DNA of 64,000 nt, from NCBI GenBank assembly GCA_965247525.1, contig OZ252015.1, positions 248,001 through 312,000 of the forward strand. The letters run 5' to 3'. The notes below the pieces were generated by a model. That model was not told where the DNA came from. It was given only the letters and a program-made list of their open reading frames with translations, and made no database searches. Position numbers and translations under genes: made by a program. This stretch comes from JAZKID01 sp965247525 (GTDB taxonomy: Bacteria; Pseudomonadota; Alphaproteobacteria; Rhizobiales; UBA4765). Each line of letters starts with the position of its first letter. Position 1 is the first letter of the stretch. This document shows, piece after piece, positions 24,592-34,296 of this stretch.

Positions 24592-27081
24592 TTAGAAGCT
24601 TGTTCCACCGCCGAAGCGGAAAACCTGCGTCCTGTCATAATATTCTTTCTCAACAGGGAAGCCAAAGTCCAGACGAATAGGACCCACTGGCGAGCCTTCC
24701 CAGATAAGTGAAAGACCAACAGAGGCGCGAATGGATGTGTCATCGAAATAGTTACATCCGCCTGCTGGAGGTGCACCGCTGCCCTTTGCGCACTGCGTAA
24801 AGCCGACAGGAAGCTGGCCAACATCGTAAAGCGTTCCGGCGTCCGCAAAAAGCGCGCCTTTAAAGCCCATGCTTTCAGGCGCGTAAGGAAGTGGAAACTG
24901 CAACTCAGCCGTTCCGGCAAAGTATGTTTTGCCGCCAAGTGCGTCTTGGCGGAAACCGTCGGTCACATCGCGCGGGCCGATACCGTTGGGCTCGAAGCCG
25001 CGAATGAATTCGCCGCCTTTGAAGAAGGTATCAATCGGGCGGACATCAACGCCGCTGGTGATCGATTCAATATGGCCAGCAGACCCTTTCAGCATACCGA
25101 CGACATCGCCATAGATCGGGTAATAGCCGCGCAGTTCGCCGGTTGTTTTGACGAAATCCGCATTTTCAATTGTGGGATCGAATGCGTTGACGCCGCTGAC
25201 GCTGGCCACGTCAACACTTGCCGTGCCGAAGTAACCCAAAGTCGGATTGCGAACGTTATCGAGGCGATTATAGGCCACGGTGCCGCCAACCATTGAGATG
25301 AAAGCATTGCCCGCTGACTGGCGAATGGCGATAGACGCTTCGCCATCATCAAGACAGTCCGCCTGACCGTTAGGTCCACCGGTTCCGACGCCTGTCGACC
25401 CAGTATTGTCAGCATTGCCAGCCAATGGAATTGTACAATTCGCTAGAATTGGATCGAGGCTGATGTTCTGCTGATAGCCGGTATAACGCACCTGCGTGCT
25501 CAGCTCGTCCGTCAGCGTCATGCCAAGGCGAACAGCGCCGCCATAGCTTTCCTGCTCATAGGATGCTGTCGAGTTTGATTTGACCTTGCGGTAAAACGCG
25601 TCAAATCCAAGCGCCAGACGGCGGTCGAGGAAATAAGGCTCCGTGAACGACAGGTCGAGGCGCTGACGACGCTCGCCATAGCCCAAAGCGGCTTTGACAT
25701 ATTGGCCACGGCCGAGGAAGTTACGCTCGGTAACGCTGATATCGCCGATCAGGCCATCCTGTGTGGAATAGCCGCCGCCAAAGCCAAGATCGCCTGTCGA
25801 TTGTTCTTCAACATCGACATTCATGATCATGCGGTCAGGCGTCGAGCCGGGCTCGCGGGTAATGTTGACCTTTTTGAAGTAGCCAAGCTTGTTAAGGCGC
25901 TTTTCAGCGCGGTCCGCCAAAACGCGGTTATAGGCATCGCCTTCGGAAATATCAATTTCACGACGGATGACACGGTCCTGCGTCCGGGTGTTGTTGACGA
26001 TATTGACGCGCTCGACATAAAGGCGTGGGCCTTCTTCGATCACGTAGCCGACATTGACCACGCCATTGACAGGATCACGGTCGCCGCGTGGACGCACTTG
26101 GCTAAACGGAAAGCCGCGGCGCGCCACTTCAACACCAACATCTTCAAGTGTCTTGTCGATCAGTTCAGCATTATACACATCACCGGTCTTTGACTTGATG
26201 TAGCCGCGATAGTCCTCGGCATTCACCGAAGCGATGGCAGATTCAATATTGATGGCGCCGAAACGATACAGCGGACCTTCATCGATTGTGAATGTGATGA
26301 AAAACGCATTCTTGCCGCGGTCATAATCGGCAACGGCGGAGATCACGCGGAAATCGGCATAGCCATTTTTCAGATAATACCGGCGCAGCAATTCTTGATC
26401 GACCGACAGGCGTTCTGGATCATAGACGTCGCTGGATTTTAAAAAAGACAACCAGTTTGATTCCGTGGTCGTGATGACGTCACGCAGGCGGAAATCGGAA
26501 AACACATTGTTGCCGATGAAATTGATTTTCTCGACTTTGGTTTTTTCGCCTTCTCCAACTTCAAAAACAAGATTGACGCGGTTGTCTGGGAGGTCGATGA
26601 TTTTTGGCTCGACGTGAACATCGAAGCGGCCCTGACGGCGATAGACTTCCGTCACGCGCTGCGCGTCCGACTGCACTTTCGCGCGTGTATAAGTTGTGCG
26701 CGGCTTGCTTTCGATTTCTTTGAGGAGATCGTCGTCGTCGTTTTTCTTGTTACCTTCAAACTGCACTTTGTCGATGATCGGATTTTCGACAACGGAAACG
26801 AGAACGCCGTCGCCGCCACGTGTAATTTTCACATCGGAAAACAGGCCGGTCGCGTAAAGCGCTTTCAGCGATTCATCAACGCGCGCGGCATCATAATTCT
26901 GGCCAGGCTTGAGCGTGAGATAGGAGCGGATGGTTTCAGCTTCGATACGCTGATTGCCCTGCACTGTAATGCGGCCGACGCTTTGCGCGGAAACCGGCAA
27001 CGCAGAAACGAGCGCCAATGCCAGAAGAGCGAGTGCAAAACGTGTCGCGCCGCGCAAGCGCGGAAAGTTCAAAATCGTCAT
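24592..27081 (-). CDS. bamA: Outer membrane protein assembly factor BamA
   Basis: BamA is the central beta-barrel of the BAM machine that inserts outer membrane proteins. About 829 residues from ATG 27081. They comprise a signal peptide ending near ALPVSAQS, five POTRA domains (about 25-420) and a C-terminal Omp85 barrel closing with FRFGGGTSF, whose terminal Phe is the outer-membrane sorting signal. An ATG directly before (27084) and a longer frame to 27120 are alternatives; the chosen start gives a normal signal peptide. It lies 167 bp after rseP. Confidence 0.95.
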   Translation of the reverse strand: MTILNFPRLRGATRFALALLALALVSALPVSAQSVGRITVQGNQRIEAETIRSYLTLKPGQNYDAARVDESLKALYATGLFSDVKITRGGDGVLVSVVENPIIDKVQFEGNKKNDDDDLLKEIESKPRTTYTRAKVQSDAQRVTEVYRRQGRFDVHVEPKIIDLPDNRVNLVFEVGEGEKTKVEKINFIGNNVFSDFRLRDVITTTESNWLSFLKSSDVYDPERLSVDQELLRRYYLKNGYADFRVISAVADYDRGKNAFFITFTIDEGPLYRFGAINIESAIASVNAEDYRGYIKSKTGDVYNAELIDKTLEDVGVEVARRGFPFSQVRPRGDRDPVNGVVNVGYVIEEGPRLYVERVNIVNNTRTQDRVIRREIDISEGDAYNRVLADRAEKRLNKLGYFKKVNITREPGSTPDRMIMNVDVEEQSTGDLGFGGGYSTQDGLIGDISVTERNFLGRGQYVKAALGYGERRQRLDLSFTEPYFLDRRLALGFDAFYRKVKSNSTASYEQESYGGAVRLGMTLTDELSTQVRYTGYQQNISLDPILANCTIPLAGNADNTGSTGVGTGGPNGQADCLDDGEASIAIRQSAGNAFISMVGGTVAYNRLDNVRNPTLGYFGTASVDVASVSGVNAFDPTIENADFVKTTGELRGYYPIYGDVVGMLKGSAGHIESITSGVDVRPIDTFFKGGEFIRGFEPNGIGPRDVTDGFRQDALGGKTYFAGTAELQFPLPYAPESMGFKGALFADAGTLYDVGQLPVGFTQCAKGSGAPPAGGCNYFDDTSIRASVGLSLIWEGSPVGPIRLDFGFPVEKEYYDRTQVFRFGGGTSF

Positions 27082-27248
27082 CATCCCAACCCAGATTTTC
27101 GCATGACAGCAAAGCGCCACACAAACTCTTAACCTTATTGATTCTAACCCTAAAGTCGTTTTGTTCTACATGGTTAAGGCCGCGTTGCAAACCCATTCGG
27201 CCGACCGATTTTTCGTCGCGCACAAGCGATCAATGGCACGGATTCAGC

Positions 27249-28391
27249 TTAGAAGCCCGCCAGTCGTGTCACATCGTTCCATGTGGCCAGAACCATCAGC
27301 ATCAGCACGAGAGCAAGACCAATACGAAAGCCGATTTCCTGCGTTTTTTCGCTTAAAGGGCGGCGTATCAGCGTCTCAATGGCATAAAAAACCAGATGGC
27401 CGCCGTCCAGCATCGGGATTGGAAACAGGTTCAAAAGGCCAATCGAGACAGACAGCACGGCTGTCAGCGAAAAAAGCGCCATAATGCTAATATCTGCAGC
27501 TTGGCCAGACACTTGCGCGATACGAAGTGGCCCGCCAAGCTCTTTGACGGGGGCAGCGCCCGTGAACAGATCCTTGATAAAATACAAAGTGCGTTCAATG
27601 ATGAATTTTGTCTCTTGTGTCGCCAAAGCCACAGCCTGAAGCGGGCCGTAGCGTTCAAATTTCACATCTTTCGACAAGGGCGCGGTTTTGAGACCCAGAA
27701 CCCAAGTGGTGTGCTCTTCGCCTTTATCGCCAACCTGCTGCATGCGCGGCGTCACGGGAATGGGCAAAATCTGGTCATTACGTTTCACAGCGACATTGAG
27801 CTCATTGCCATTTGAGAGGGCAACAAAGCGCTGCACGTCTGAAAACGAACGCACTTCATGGCCATCTATGGTCGCGATGATGTCGTTTTCCTTGAAACCG
27901 GCCTGTTCAGCGGCACTGCCTGCTGAAATGGAGCTGATGCGCGGCTCAATAATGGCGCGGCCAAACGTCATGAACAAAACCGAGAAAATAACGATGGTCA
28001 GCAGGAAATTGGCGATCGGCCCTGCTGCGACAACGGCAGCGCGCGGGCCAACCGGCTTTAAATGAAACAGCTGTTTGCGTGTGGCTTCGTCATATTTTTC
28101 GAGCGCGGCTGTTTTGCCTGCGCTGCTGGCGTTTTCATCACCGAGAAATTTGACATAGCCACCAAGTGGAATGGCAGAGATTTTCCAGCGGGTACCATGC
28201 CTGTCATTGCGGCCAATCAATTCAGGGCCAAAGCCAAGTGAAAAGGCCTCAACTTTCACGCCAAAAAAGCGCGCGACCAGAAAATGGCCCATTTCATGGA
28301 AGAACACGACAATCGTCAAAACAAACAAAAACGGAATGACATAGCCAAGAGTGCCGGCTCCAAAGCCGATGAGATGATTTAAAAAGGCCAT
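27249..28391 (-). CDS. rseP: RseP-type site-2 metalloprotease
   Basis: An intramembrane zinc protease of the S2P family, which in E. coli cleaves anti-sigma factor RseA and leftover signal peptides. The 380-residue protein has the zinc motif HEMGH at residues 32-36 in the first membrane segment, one central PDZ domain (about 130-225, around ENDIIATIDGHEVRSF) and the second metal motif IPMLDGGHLV in a C-terminal helix. It sits in the usual dxr-rseP-bamA order. Confidence 0.94.
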   Translation of the reverse strand: MAFLNHLIGFGAGTLGYVIPFLFVLTIVVFFHEMGHFLVARFFGVKVEAFSLGFGPELIGRNDRHGTRWKISAIPLGGYVKFLGDENASSAGKTAALEKYDEATRKQLFHLKPVGPRAAVVAAGPIANFLLTIVIFSVLFMTFGRAIIEPRISSISAGSAAEQAGFKENDIIATIDGHEVRSFSDVQRFVALSNGNELNVAVKRNDQILPIPVTPRMQQVGDKGEEHTTWVLGLKTAPLSKDVKFERYGPLQAVALATQETKFIIERTLYFIKDLFTGAAPVKELGGPLRIAQVSGQAADISIMALFSLTAVLSVSIGLLNLFPIPMLDGGHLVFYAIETLIRRPLSEKTQEIGFRIGLALVLMLMVLATWNDVTRLAGF

Positions 28392-28414
28392 GTCTCAAGT
28401 CTCCAAGCGAGCAG

Positions 28415-29602
28415 TCATGCACTGACGCGTCTGTTTATGTTCATGTAATAGGGCAGAAGCGAGGCTGCAAGCTGCCGCGCCTCGTCGTTCAACGCAAAAA
28501 CGTCATCAAGATTTGCAGGTGCGGCACGCGAGCACAATTTATCGAGGCATTCCTCGATCAAAAGCGCAATTGCCGGAAACGCAATCTCATTTTTTAAAAA
28601 GGCGCCGACAGCAATTTCATTGGCTGCATTCAAGCAGCATGGAAGACCGCCGCCCGCCTCCATCGCGCGGCGCGCAAGCGCCAGACATGGAAAACGTTTC
28701 TCATCAGCGTTTTCAAATTCCAATGTCCGCAAGGCAGCAAGATCAAGTGGTTTTGATTTGTTGGCAAGACGTATCGGCCAATTGAGGCAGGATGAAATGG
28801 CAATGCGCATATCCGGCGATGCAAGCTGCGCAATAATTGAACCATCATGAAATTCTGCAAGAGCATGCACAATTGATTGCGGGTGCACCAGAACGCCAAG
28901 CTGGCGTGGTTGCAGGCCGAAAAGATATTGCGCTTCGATGAGCTCTAGACCTTTGTTCATCAGGCTGGCGCAATCAACACTGATTTTGTCGCCCATTTTC
29001 CAGACCGGGTGCGCAAGTGCATCTTGAGGCGTGGCCTGCGCAATTTTTTCAATTGGCCATGTCCGAAAGGGGCCGCCTGACGCCGTCAGCGTAATTTTTT
29101 TCAGAGAAGTTGCATCGCGTCCGTCGAGAATTTGAAAAACAGCATTATGCTCCGAATCCACGGGCAGAATTTTTGTGCCGCAATTTGCGGCGTGGTTCAT
29201 CAATATCGATCCAGCGCACACAATGCTTTCTTTGTTGGCAAGTGCAAGATGCGCGCCCGTGCCTGCCGCGGCATAGCTTGGCGCCAAACCTGCAGAGCCT
29301 GCAATCGCCATGACAATAACATCCGCCGTTTCGCCGGCTGCATCAAGAAGCGCGTTGTCGCCAGAAACCGCTTCAATTTTTGTACCTGCAAGGGCCTTTT
29401 TCAGACTGCCATAATGCACATCTGACGTGATGACGGCGCGCGCCGCACCAAGTTCAATTGCAAGCGCGGCAAGCGCTTCGACATTTTCATTGGCCGACAA
29501 TGTGACAACATCAAACTGGTCTTTGTACTGGCGCACAAGATCGATGGTGTTTGCGCCAATAGAGCCCGTTGCGCCAAAAATACTGATTTTACGCTTTACC
29601 AT
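28415..29602 (-). CDS. dxr: 1-deoxy-D-xylulose 5-phosphate reductoisomerase
   Basis: Dxr (IspC) makes 2-C-methyl-D-erythritol 4-phosphate in the MEP route to isoprenoids, which feeds UppS encoded two genes upstream. The 395-residue enzyme has the N-terminal NADPH motif IFGATGSIGANT (residues about 8-19), the substrate and metal motif LPVDSEHNA, and the SMMNK-type region seen here as CASLMNKGLELIEA. It overlaps the cdsA end by 7 bp. Confidence 0.96.
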   Translation of the reverse strand: MVKRKISIFGATGSIGANTIDLVRQYKDQFDVVTLSANENVEALAALAIELGAARAVITSDVHYGSLKKALAGTKIEAVSGDNALLDAAGETADVIVMAIAGSAGLAPSYAAAGTGAHLALANKESIVCAGSILMNHAANCGTKILPVDSEHNAVFQILDGRDATSLKKITLTASGGPFRTWPIEKIAQATPQDALAHPVWKMGDKISVDCASLMNKGLELIEAQYLFGLQPRQLGVLVHPQSIVHALAEFHDGSIIAQLASPDMRIAISSCLNWPIRLANKSKPLDLAALRTLEFENADEKRFPCLALARRAMEAGGGLPCCLNAANEIAVGAFLKNEIAFPAIALLIEECLDKLCSRAAPANLDDVFALNDEARQLAASLLPYYMNINRRVSA

Positions 29603-30435
29603 ACCAGCAAGCCTGCTGCCGGCGTCGCAAGCCCCGCACGCGCCGCACCGATGAGATAGGCCATCAGGCTGGCCGCGACAAAACCATCAAGCCTGTCAAG
29701 CAGGCCGCCATGACCGGGGATAAGGTTGCCGGAATCTTTTGTGTTGAATTTGCGTTTGACCCAGGATTCAAAAAGATCGCCGCCCTGCGAAGACACGGCA
29801 ATGAACAGGGCAATCACAACAAGAAACAGCCAGGACTGTAGGTGCAAAACATAGGCTGTCAGCATGCCGGCAAGAGCGCCGGAGACCACGCCGCCGCAAA
29901 ACCCCGCCCACGTTTTTTTGGGGCTAATGGACGGCGCAAGTTTTGGCCCGCCAATCAACACGCCAAAAAAGTAAGCGAAACTGTCCGTTGCCCATACAAT
30001 GACAGCGACAAAAAGCGTTGCTTCAAAGCCGATCTGCGGACTCTGTCGCAGAAGGACAAGGCTGACGAGGAAGCCGACACAATACAGAGCGCCAAGAGCG
30101 CGCCAGCTGTCAATGTTGCGGGCGATCAGATGCATGCTTCCAATCGTCAGCGTAAGAACAACCAGAAACAGAGCGGCAAATTCATAAGCCTGCAACACCA
30201 GCAAAATGGCTGCTGTGACGATGACAAGCTGCGACATCCAGAACAAAAAACGCCTGCTTGAATGCATCAACCGCGCCCATTCGAAATACATCGCCATTGC
30301 GGCAGCCATGACGATGACAATCGCAATACTGCCTCCCAGCCAGATAACGGCGACAGCCAGCGGCAGCAGGATCAGAGCGGACAAAATGCGAAGGCGCAGG
30401 TTTTTATCGATGATAAACCCTGCTGCAATGCTCAT
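29596..30435 (-). CDS. cdsA: Phosphatidate cytidylyltransferase
   Basis: CdsA converts phosphatidic acid and CTP to CDP-diacylglycerol, the precursor of all membrane phospholipids. The 279-residue integral membrane protein has about eight helices and the family signature near the C-terminus, seen as SPKKTWAGFCGG followed by KDSGNLIPGHGGLLDRLDG. I use ATG 30435, which overlaps the uppS stop as ATGA; the longer frame to 30513 has no family counterpart. Confidence 0.94.
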   Translation of the reverse strand: MSIAAGFIIDKNLRLRILSALILLPLAVAVIWLGGSIAIVIVMAAAMAMYFEWARLMHSSRRFLFWMSQLVIVTAAILLVLQAYEFAALFLVVLTLTIGSMHLIARNIDSWRALGALYCVGFLVSLVLLRQSPQIGFEATLFVAVIVWATDSFAYFFGVLIGGPKLAPSISPKKTWAGFCGGVVSGALAGMLTAYVLHLQSWLFLVVIALFIAVSSQGGDLFESWVKRKFNTKDSGNLIPGHGGLLDRLDGFVAASLMAYLIGAARAGLATPAAGLLVW

Positions 30436-31193
30436 GATTGCACGCGCGCTGTCGTCAGCCCGCCATAACGTCGCTCGCGATTGGCGTAATCGTCCAAGGC
30501 CTGATCGAAACACGCTTCATCAAAATCCGGCCAGAGAACCGGCGTGAACAGCATTTCTGAGTAAGCGAGCTGCCACAGCAGGAAATTCGAAATTCGTTTT
30601 TCCCCCGACGTGCGGATGACAAGATCGGGATCTGGAATATCGACCGTGAAAAGCGCTTCGGCAAAAAAGGCGGGTGTAATTTGCGACGGGCTGATTTCGC
30701 CGCGCACGGCTTTTTCGGCAAGCGTTTTTGCGGCCTCGGCAATTTCCTGACGGCTACCGTAATTTAAGGCGATGACAAGCGTCAGACCGTTATTTGAAGC
30801 GGTAAGTTGTTTTGCGTCATCAAGCAGCGCCAAAATGTCTTTGGGCAAATTGTCCGGCGCGCCAATAAATTTAAGGCGCACGTTTTCGCGGTGCAGTTCG
30901 GCAAGTTCTTTTTTGATAAACCGGCGCAGCAAGGACAAAAGATCCGAGACCTCATCCGCTGGCCGCGACCAGTTTTCGGATGAAAATGCAAAAAGTGTAA
31001 GATAGCTGACCTGCCTTCTGGCGGCATGACTGACAATTTTGCGTAAGGCTTCCATGCCGCTGTGGTGACCAAAACTGCGCGGGCGCCCACGTTGCTTTGC
31101 CCAACGCCCGTTTCCATCCATGATGATAGCGATATGGCGCGGTAAACTCCCGCGCCCTTCCGCATCAGATGAACTGGAACGCGTTACTGACAT
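30432..31193 (-). CDS. uppS: Undecaprenyl diphosphate synthase
   Basis: A cis-prenyltransferase that makes the C55 carrier lipid for peptidoglycan and polysaccharide assembly. 253 residues from ATG 31193. The family opening is HIAIIMDGNGRWAKQRG with catalytic Asp26, then FAFSSENW and the C-terminal DLVIRTSGEKRISNFLLWQ. Seven bases after frr. Confidence 0.96.
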   Translation of the reverse strand: MSVTRSSSSDAEGRGSLPRHIAIIMDGNGRWAKQRGRPRSFGHHSGMEALRKIVSHAARRQVSYLTLFAFSSENWSRPADEVSDLLSLLRRFIKKELAELHRENVRLKFIGAPDNLPKDILALLDDAKQLTASNNGLTLVIALNYGSRQEIAEAAKTLAEKAVRGEISPSQITPAFFAEALFTVDIPDPDLVIRTSGEKRISNFLLWQLAYSEMLFTPVLWPDFDEACFDQALDDYANRERRYGGLTTARVQS

Positions 31194-31200
31194 GAATGTC

Positions 31201-31755
31201 TCAGACCTGCGTAATGTCTTTTTCTTTGGCGGCGAGCATTTTGTCGATCTCTGCGATCGCATCATCCGTTGCTTTTTGCACTTGCTCGGACGCGCGTTTG
31301 GTCTCGTCTTCGCTCATGCCGCTTTTTTCAGATTTTTTCAGCGTGTCCATGCCGTCGCGGCGGACATTTCGAACGGCGACACGGCCATTTTCAGCATATT
31401 TGTGCGCGGCTTTCACGAGTTCCTGCCTGCGCTCCTGCGTCAGTTCTGGAATGTTGATGCGCAGCATCTGGCCGTCAACATTTGGATTCAGCCCAAGATT
31501 GCTGTCGCGAATGGCTTTATCAACGGCGGAGACAAGCGCGCGATCCCACACCTGAACCGAAATCGTCCGCGATTCCGGCACAGAAATGCTGGCGCATTCA
31601 CGAAGCGGCATTTTGTTGCCGTAAGCATCCACCATGATCGGGTCAAGCAGGTTTGCCGAGGCGCGGCCCGTGCGCAAACCGGCAAAATCACTTTTCAATG
31701 CAACCGTGCTTGCCTGCATACGGCGTTTGAGGTCTTCAAGATCGAATGTGGCCAT
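31201..31755 (-). CDS. frr: Ribosome recycling factor
   Basis: With EF-G, it splits the post-termination ribosome. The 184-residue protein matches the family throughout: an N-terminal helix (ATFDLEDLKRRMQ), LRTGRASANLLDPIMVDAYG, and a C-terminal helix with the KDITQV ending. It lies between pyrH and uppS, its standard place. Confidence 0.97.
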   Translation of the reverse strand: MATFDLEDLKRRMQASTVALKSDFAGLRTGRASANLLDPIMVDAYGNKMPLRECASISVPESRTISVQVWDRALVSAVDKAIRDSNLGLNPNVDGQMLRINIPELTQERRQELVKAAHKYAENGRVAVRNVRRDGMDTLKKSEKSGMSEDETKRASEQVQKATDDAIAEIDKMLAAKEKDITQV

Positions 31756-31767
31756 GGATCACCTATT

Positions 31768-32493
31768 TTAAGCAGCAGAAAGTTCGGGAGTCACAAGCGT
31801 GAAGACGCCGCGTTTTTGGCTGACCTCTTCAATGGCCCGTTCACCGTGAATGGAAAACACAACAATTGGCAGGCCGTTTTCGCGCGCGAGTGCAAATGCG
31901 GCCGTGTCCATGACGGCAAGACGACGCTGCAAAGCATCCTCTGCCGTGATTGTTTCAAAGCGTTTCGCGCTTTTGTCGATTTTTGGGTCGGCACTGTAAA
32001 TGCCGTCGACATTGGTGGCTTTCAGGATGGCGTCGCAACCTGTTTCAGCGGCGCGAAGCACAGCGGTGGTGTCTGTCGTGAAAAACGGATTGCCCGTGCC
32101 GCCGACCATAATGACGACGCGATTATGCTCCAGATGGTGAACAGCTTTTTGGCGTGAATAGTCTTCGCACATCGATGGAACAGGAATTGCCGAAAGCACG
32201 CGCGCATCGATGCCGATCGCAGTCAATGCGCCATGAAGTGCAAGACCGTTCATGACAGTGCCCAGCATGCCCATATGGTCGCCTGTCACACGATCAATGC
32301 CTTGCGCCGCGATCTTGACGCCGCGCACGAGGTTTCCGCCGCCGACAACAACACCCAGCTGAAGGCCGGTTGCACGCGCCGCAGCCAGGTCTTTCGCAAT
32401 ACGATTGAGCGTTTCAGGATCAAAGCCAAAGGCCTTGGCACCCATAAGCGCCTCGCCAGAAACTTTAACCAGAACGCGTTTCCATTCGGTCAT
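31768..32493 (-). CDS. pyrH: UMP kinase
   Basis: Phosphorylates UMP to UDP, feeding CTP synthase (pyrG, also in this window). The 241-residue amino-acid-kinase-fold protein has KVSGEALMGA at the N-terminus, the GGGNLVRG loop, the RVTGDHMGMLGTVMNGLAL motif and the GGTGNPFFTTDTTAVLRA motif. It is 40 bp downstream of tsf. Confidence 0.97.
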   Translation of the reverse strand: MTEWKRVLVKVSGEALMGAKAFGFDPETLNRIAKDLAAARATGLQLGVVVGGGNLVRGVKIAAQGIDRVTGDHMGMLGTVMNGLALHGALTAIGIDARVLSAIPVPSMCEDYSRQKAVHHLEHNRVVIMVGGTGNPFFTTDTTAVLRAAETGCDAILKATNVDGIYSADPKIDKSAKRFETITAEDALQRRLAVMDTAAFALARENGLPIVVFSIHGERAIEEVSQKRGVFTLVTPELSAA

Positions 32494-32533
32494 TTTTGAC
32501 CCTCTTTCAATCGCTTCAGCGCAGATTTAGTTG

Positions 32534-33460
32534 TTATGCCGACTTTGCGACGGCAGCGACCTCGGATGCGAAATCCGTTTCTTCTTTTTCAACACCTTCG
32601 CCAAGTGCAAAGCGGACAAAGCCCGCAATCTCAACAGGGGTGCCAAGTTTCTGTTCAAGCTCTTTGACCGCCTGCGCAACAGATTTCGAAGGATCGATGA
32701 CGAACGGCTGGTCGATCAATGTGACTTCCTTGAAATAGGTTTTCAAACCAGATTCAACGATTTTTTCAACCACTTGTGGTGGTTTTCCAGATTGCGCTGC
32801 TTTATCGGCAAGCACGGCCTTTTCACGGGCGATGACATCTTTGTCGATCGAGTCCGCCGTCAATCCGGCTGGATTGGACGCGGCAACATGCATGGCAATT
32901 TGCTTGGCCAATGCCGTCAGCTGAGCCATGTCGCCTTTGGATTTCAAAGCAACAAGTGTGCCGATCTTGCCCATGCTGTCAGCGGCGGCGCCGTGCACAT
33001 AAGAGGCAACAACACCTGGCTCGACTTCAAGAAGACCAACGCGGCGCAATGTCATGTTTTCGCCAATCGTGGCAACGGCTGATGAAATTGCAGATTCGAC
33101 CGTTCCGCCTTTTGGGTATGATGCCGCTTTTACCTGATCGACGCCGCCTTTGACCTGAATGGCAACTTCTGAAATATTTTTGACCAGTTCCTGAAACTGT
33201 TCATTGCGCGCAACGAAATCTGTTTCAGAGTTCAGCTCGATAAGAACCCCGGCATTGCTGTAAATGCAGGCACCAACCAGCCCTTCGGCAGCGACACGGC
33301 CGGATTTTTTGGCAGCTTTTGAAAGGCCTTTCTTTCGTAGCCAGTCAACAGCGTCATCCATATTTCCATTGGTTTCGGAAAGTGCCGTTTTGCAATCCAT
33401 CATTCCTGCGCCGGACTGTTCGCGCAGGTCTTTCACCATGGCGGCTGTAATTTGTGACAT
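32534..33460 (-). CDS. tsf: Elongation factor Ts
   Basis: Nucleotide exchange factor for EF-Tu. 308 residues with the N-terminal UBA-like domain (MVKDLREQSGAGMMDCKTAL), the TDFVARNEQF motif of the core, a dimerisation domain and a C-terminal helical module. It follows rpsB with a hairpin in the 71-bp gap. Confidence 0.97.
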   Translation of the reverse strand: MSQITAAMVKDLREQSGAGMMDCKTALSETNGNMDDAVDWLRKKGLSKAAKKSGRVAAEGLVGACIYSNAGVLIELNSETDFVARNEQFQELVKNISEVAIQVKGGVDQVKAASYPKGGTVESAISSAVATIGENMTLRRVGLLEVEPGVVASYVHGAAADSMGKIGTLVALKSKGDMAQLTALAKQIAMHVAASNPAGLTADSIDKDVIAREKAVLADKAAQSGKPPQVVEKIVESGLKTYFKEVTLIDQPFVIDPSKSVAQAVKELEQKLGTPVEIAGFVRFALGEGVEKEETDFASEVAAVAKSA

Positions 33461-33492
33461 CTCGGTTTCCTTTTATCTTCGCTTTAAAATTG

Positions 33493-33514
33493 CGTGCGGC
33501 CATTTGGCCGCACG
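33493..33514 (-). terminator. Hairpin between rpsB and tsf (attenuator or partial terminator)
   Basis: A perfect 9-bp stem CGTGCGGCC / GGCCGCACG with loop ATTT. Read on the minus strand, it is followed by CAATTTTAAAG, a weak U-tract. In this position it would partly terminate rpsB transcripts or stabilise their 3' end, lowering tsf relative to rpsB. Other bacteria have a similar element between these genes. Confidence 0.65.
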
Positions 33515-33531
33515 TCTGATGTTTTTAAATA

Positions 33532-34296
33532 TTAAGCAGTTGCTTTGAGCGCTTCTTCTTCATTTTCGACATGCTCGCGTGCGCCGATGTCAGCACCCGC
33601 ACCGCTCTGGCCACGCTCCATGCCGTTTAACACGGCCTTTGAAATCATGTCGCAGTAAAAGCTGATCGCGCGGCCCGCATCGTCATTTCCCGGAATTGGA
33701 AAATCAATTTTATCGGGTGAGGAATTGCTGTCGACAATCGCGATAACCGGAATGCCAAGGCGCTTGGCTTCGAGAATAGCAATTTCTTCTTTGTTGGTGT
33801 CGATGACGAACATCAGTTCAGGGACGCCGCCCATATTTTTAATGCCGCCAAGACCGGCTTCAAGCTTTTCACGCTCGCGCGTAAGGTCAAGGCGTTCTTT
33901 TTTGGTGAAGCCCTGTGCTTCACCCGACAGCATTTCTTCAAGCTTCTTCAGGCGCGAGATCGAATTTGAAACTGTTTTCCAGTTTGTCAGCGTGCCGCCA
34001 AGCCAGCGACGGTTGACGTAATACTGTCCGCAGTTTTTTGCAGCCTGCGCAACGGCATCCTGTGCCGAACGCTTGGTTGCAACGAACAGAACACGGCCGC
34101 CACGGGCGACAGTGTCAGACACCTGCTGCAAGGCACGGTGCATCATCGGCACTGTCTGCGACAGATCAATAATATGAATGCCCGAGCGCACGCCATAAAG
34201 AAATGGCGCCATTTTCGGGTTCCAGCGGTGTGATTGGTGGCCGAAGTGAATGCCTGCTTCTAAAAGCTGGCGCATGGAAAGATCTGGCAAAGCCAT
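33532..34296 (-). CDS. rpsB: 30S ribosomal protein S2
   Basis: A structural component of the small subunit that also recruits S1. 254 residues, beginning ALPDLSMRQLLEAGIHFGHQ (family start), with NPKMAPFLYG, the RWLGGTLTNW motif and PDKIDFPIPGNDDA near the end. It heads the long minus-strand cluster down to lpxB. Confidence 0.98.
   Translation of the reverse strand: MALPDLSMRQLLEAGIHFGHQSHRWNPKMAPFLYGVRSGIHIIDLSQTVPMMHRALQQVSDTVARGGRVLFVATKRSAQDAVAQAAKNCGQYYVNRRWLGGTLTNWKTVSNSISRLKKLEEMLSGEAQGFTKKERLDLTREREKLEAGLGGIKNMGGVPELMFVIDTNKEEIAILEAKRLGIPVIAIVDSNSSPDKIDFPIPGNDDAGRAISFYCDMISKAVLNGMERGQSGAGADIGAREHVENEEEALKATA

Noticed and set aside
31120..32157. 345-codon plus-strand frame across uppS, frr and pyrH
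   Set aside because: Three well-supported housekeeping genes occupy the other strand here; the frame crosses gene boundaries and shows no domain.
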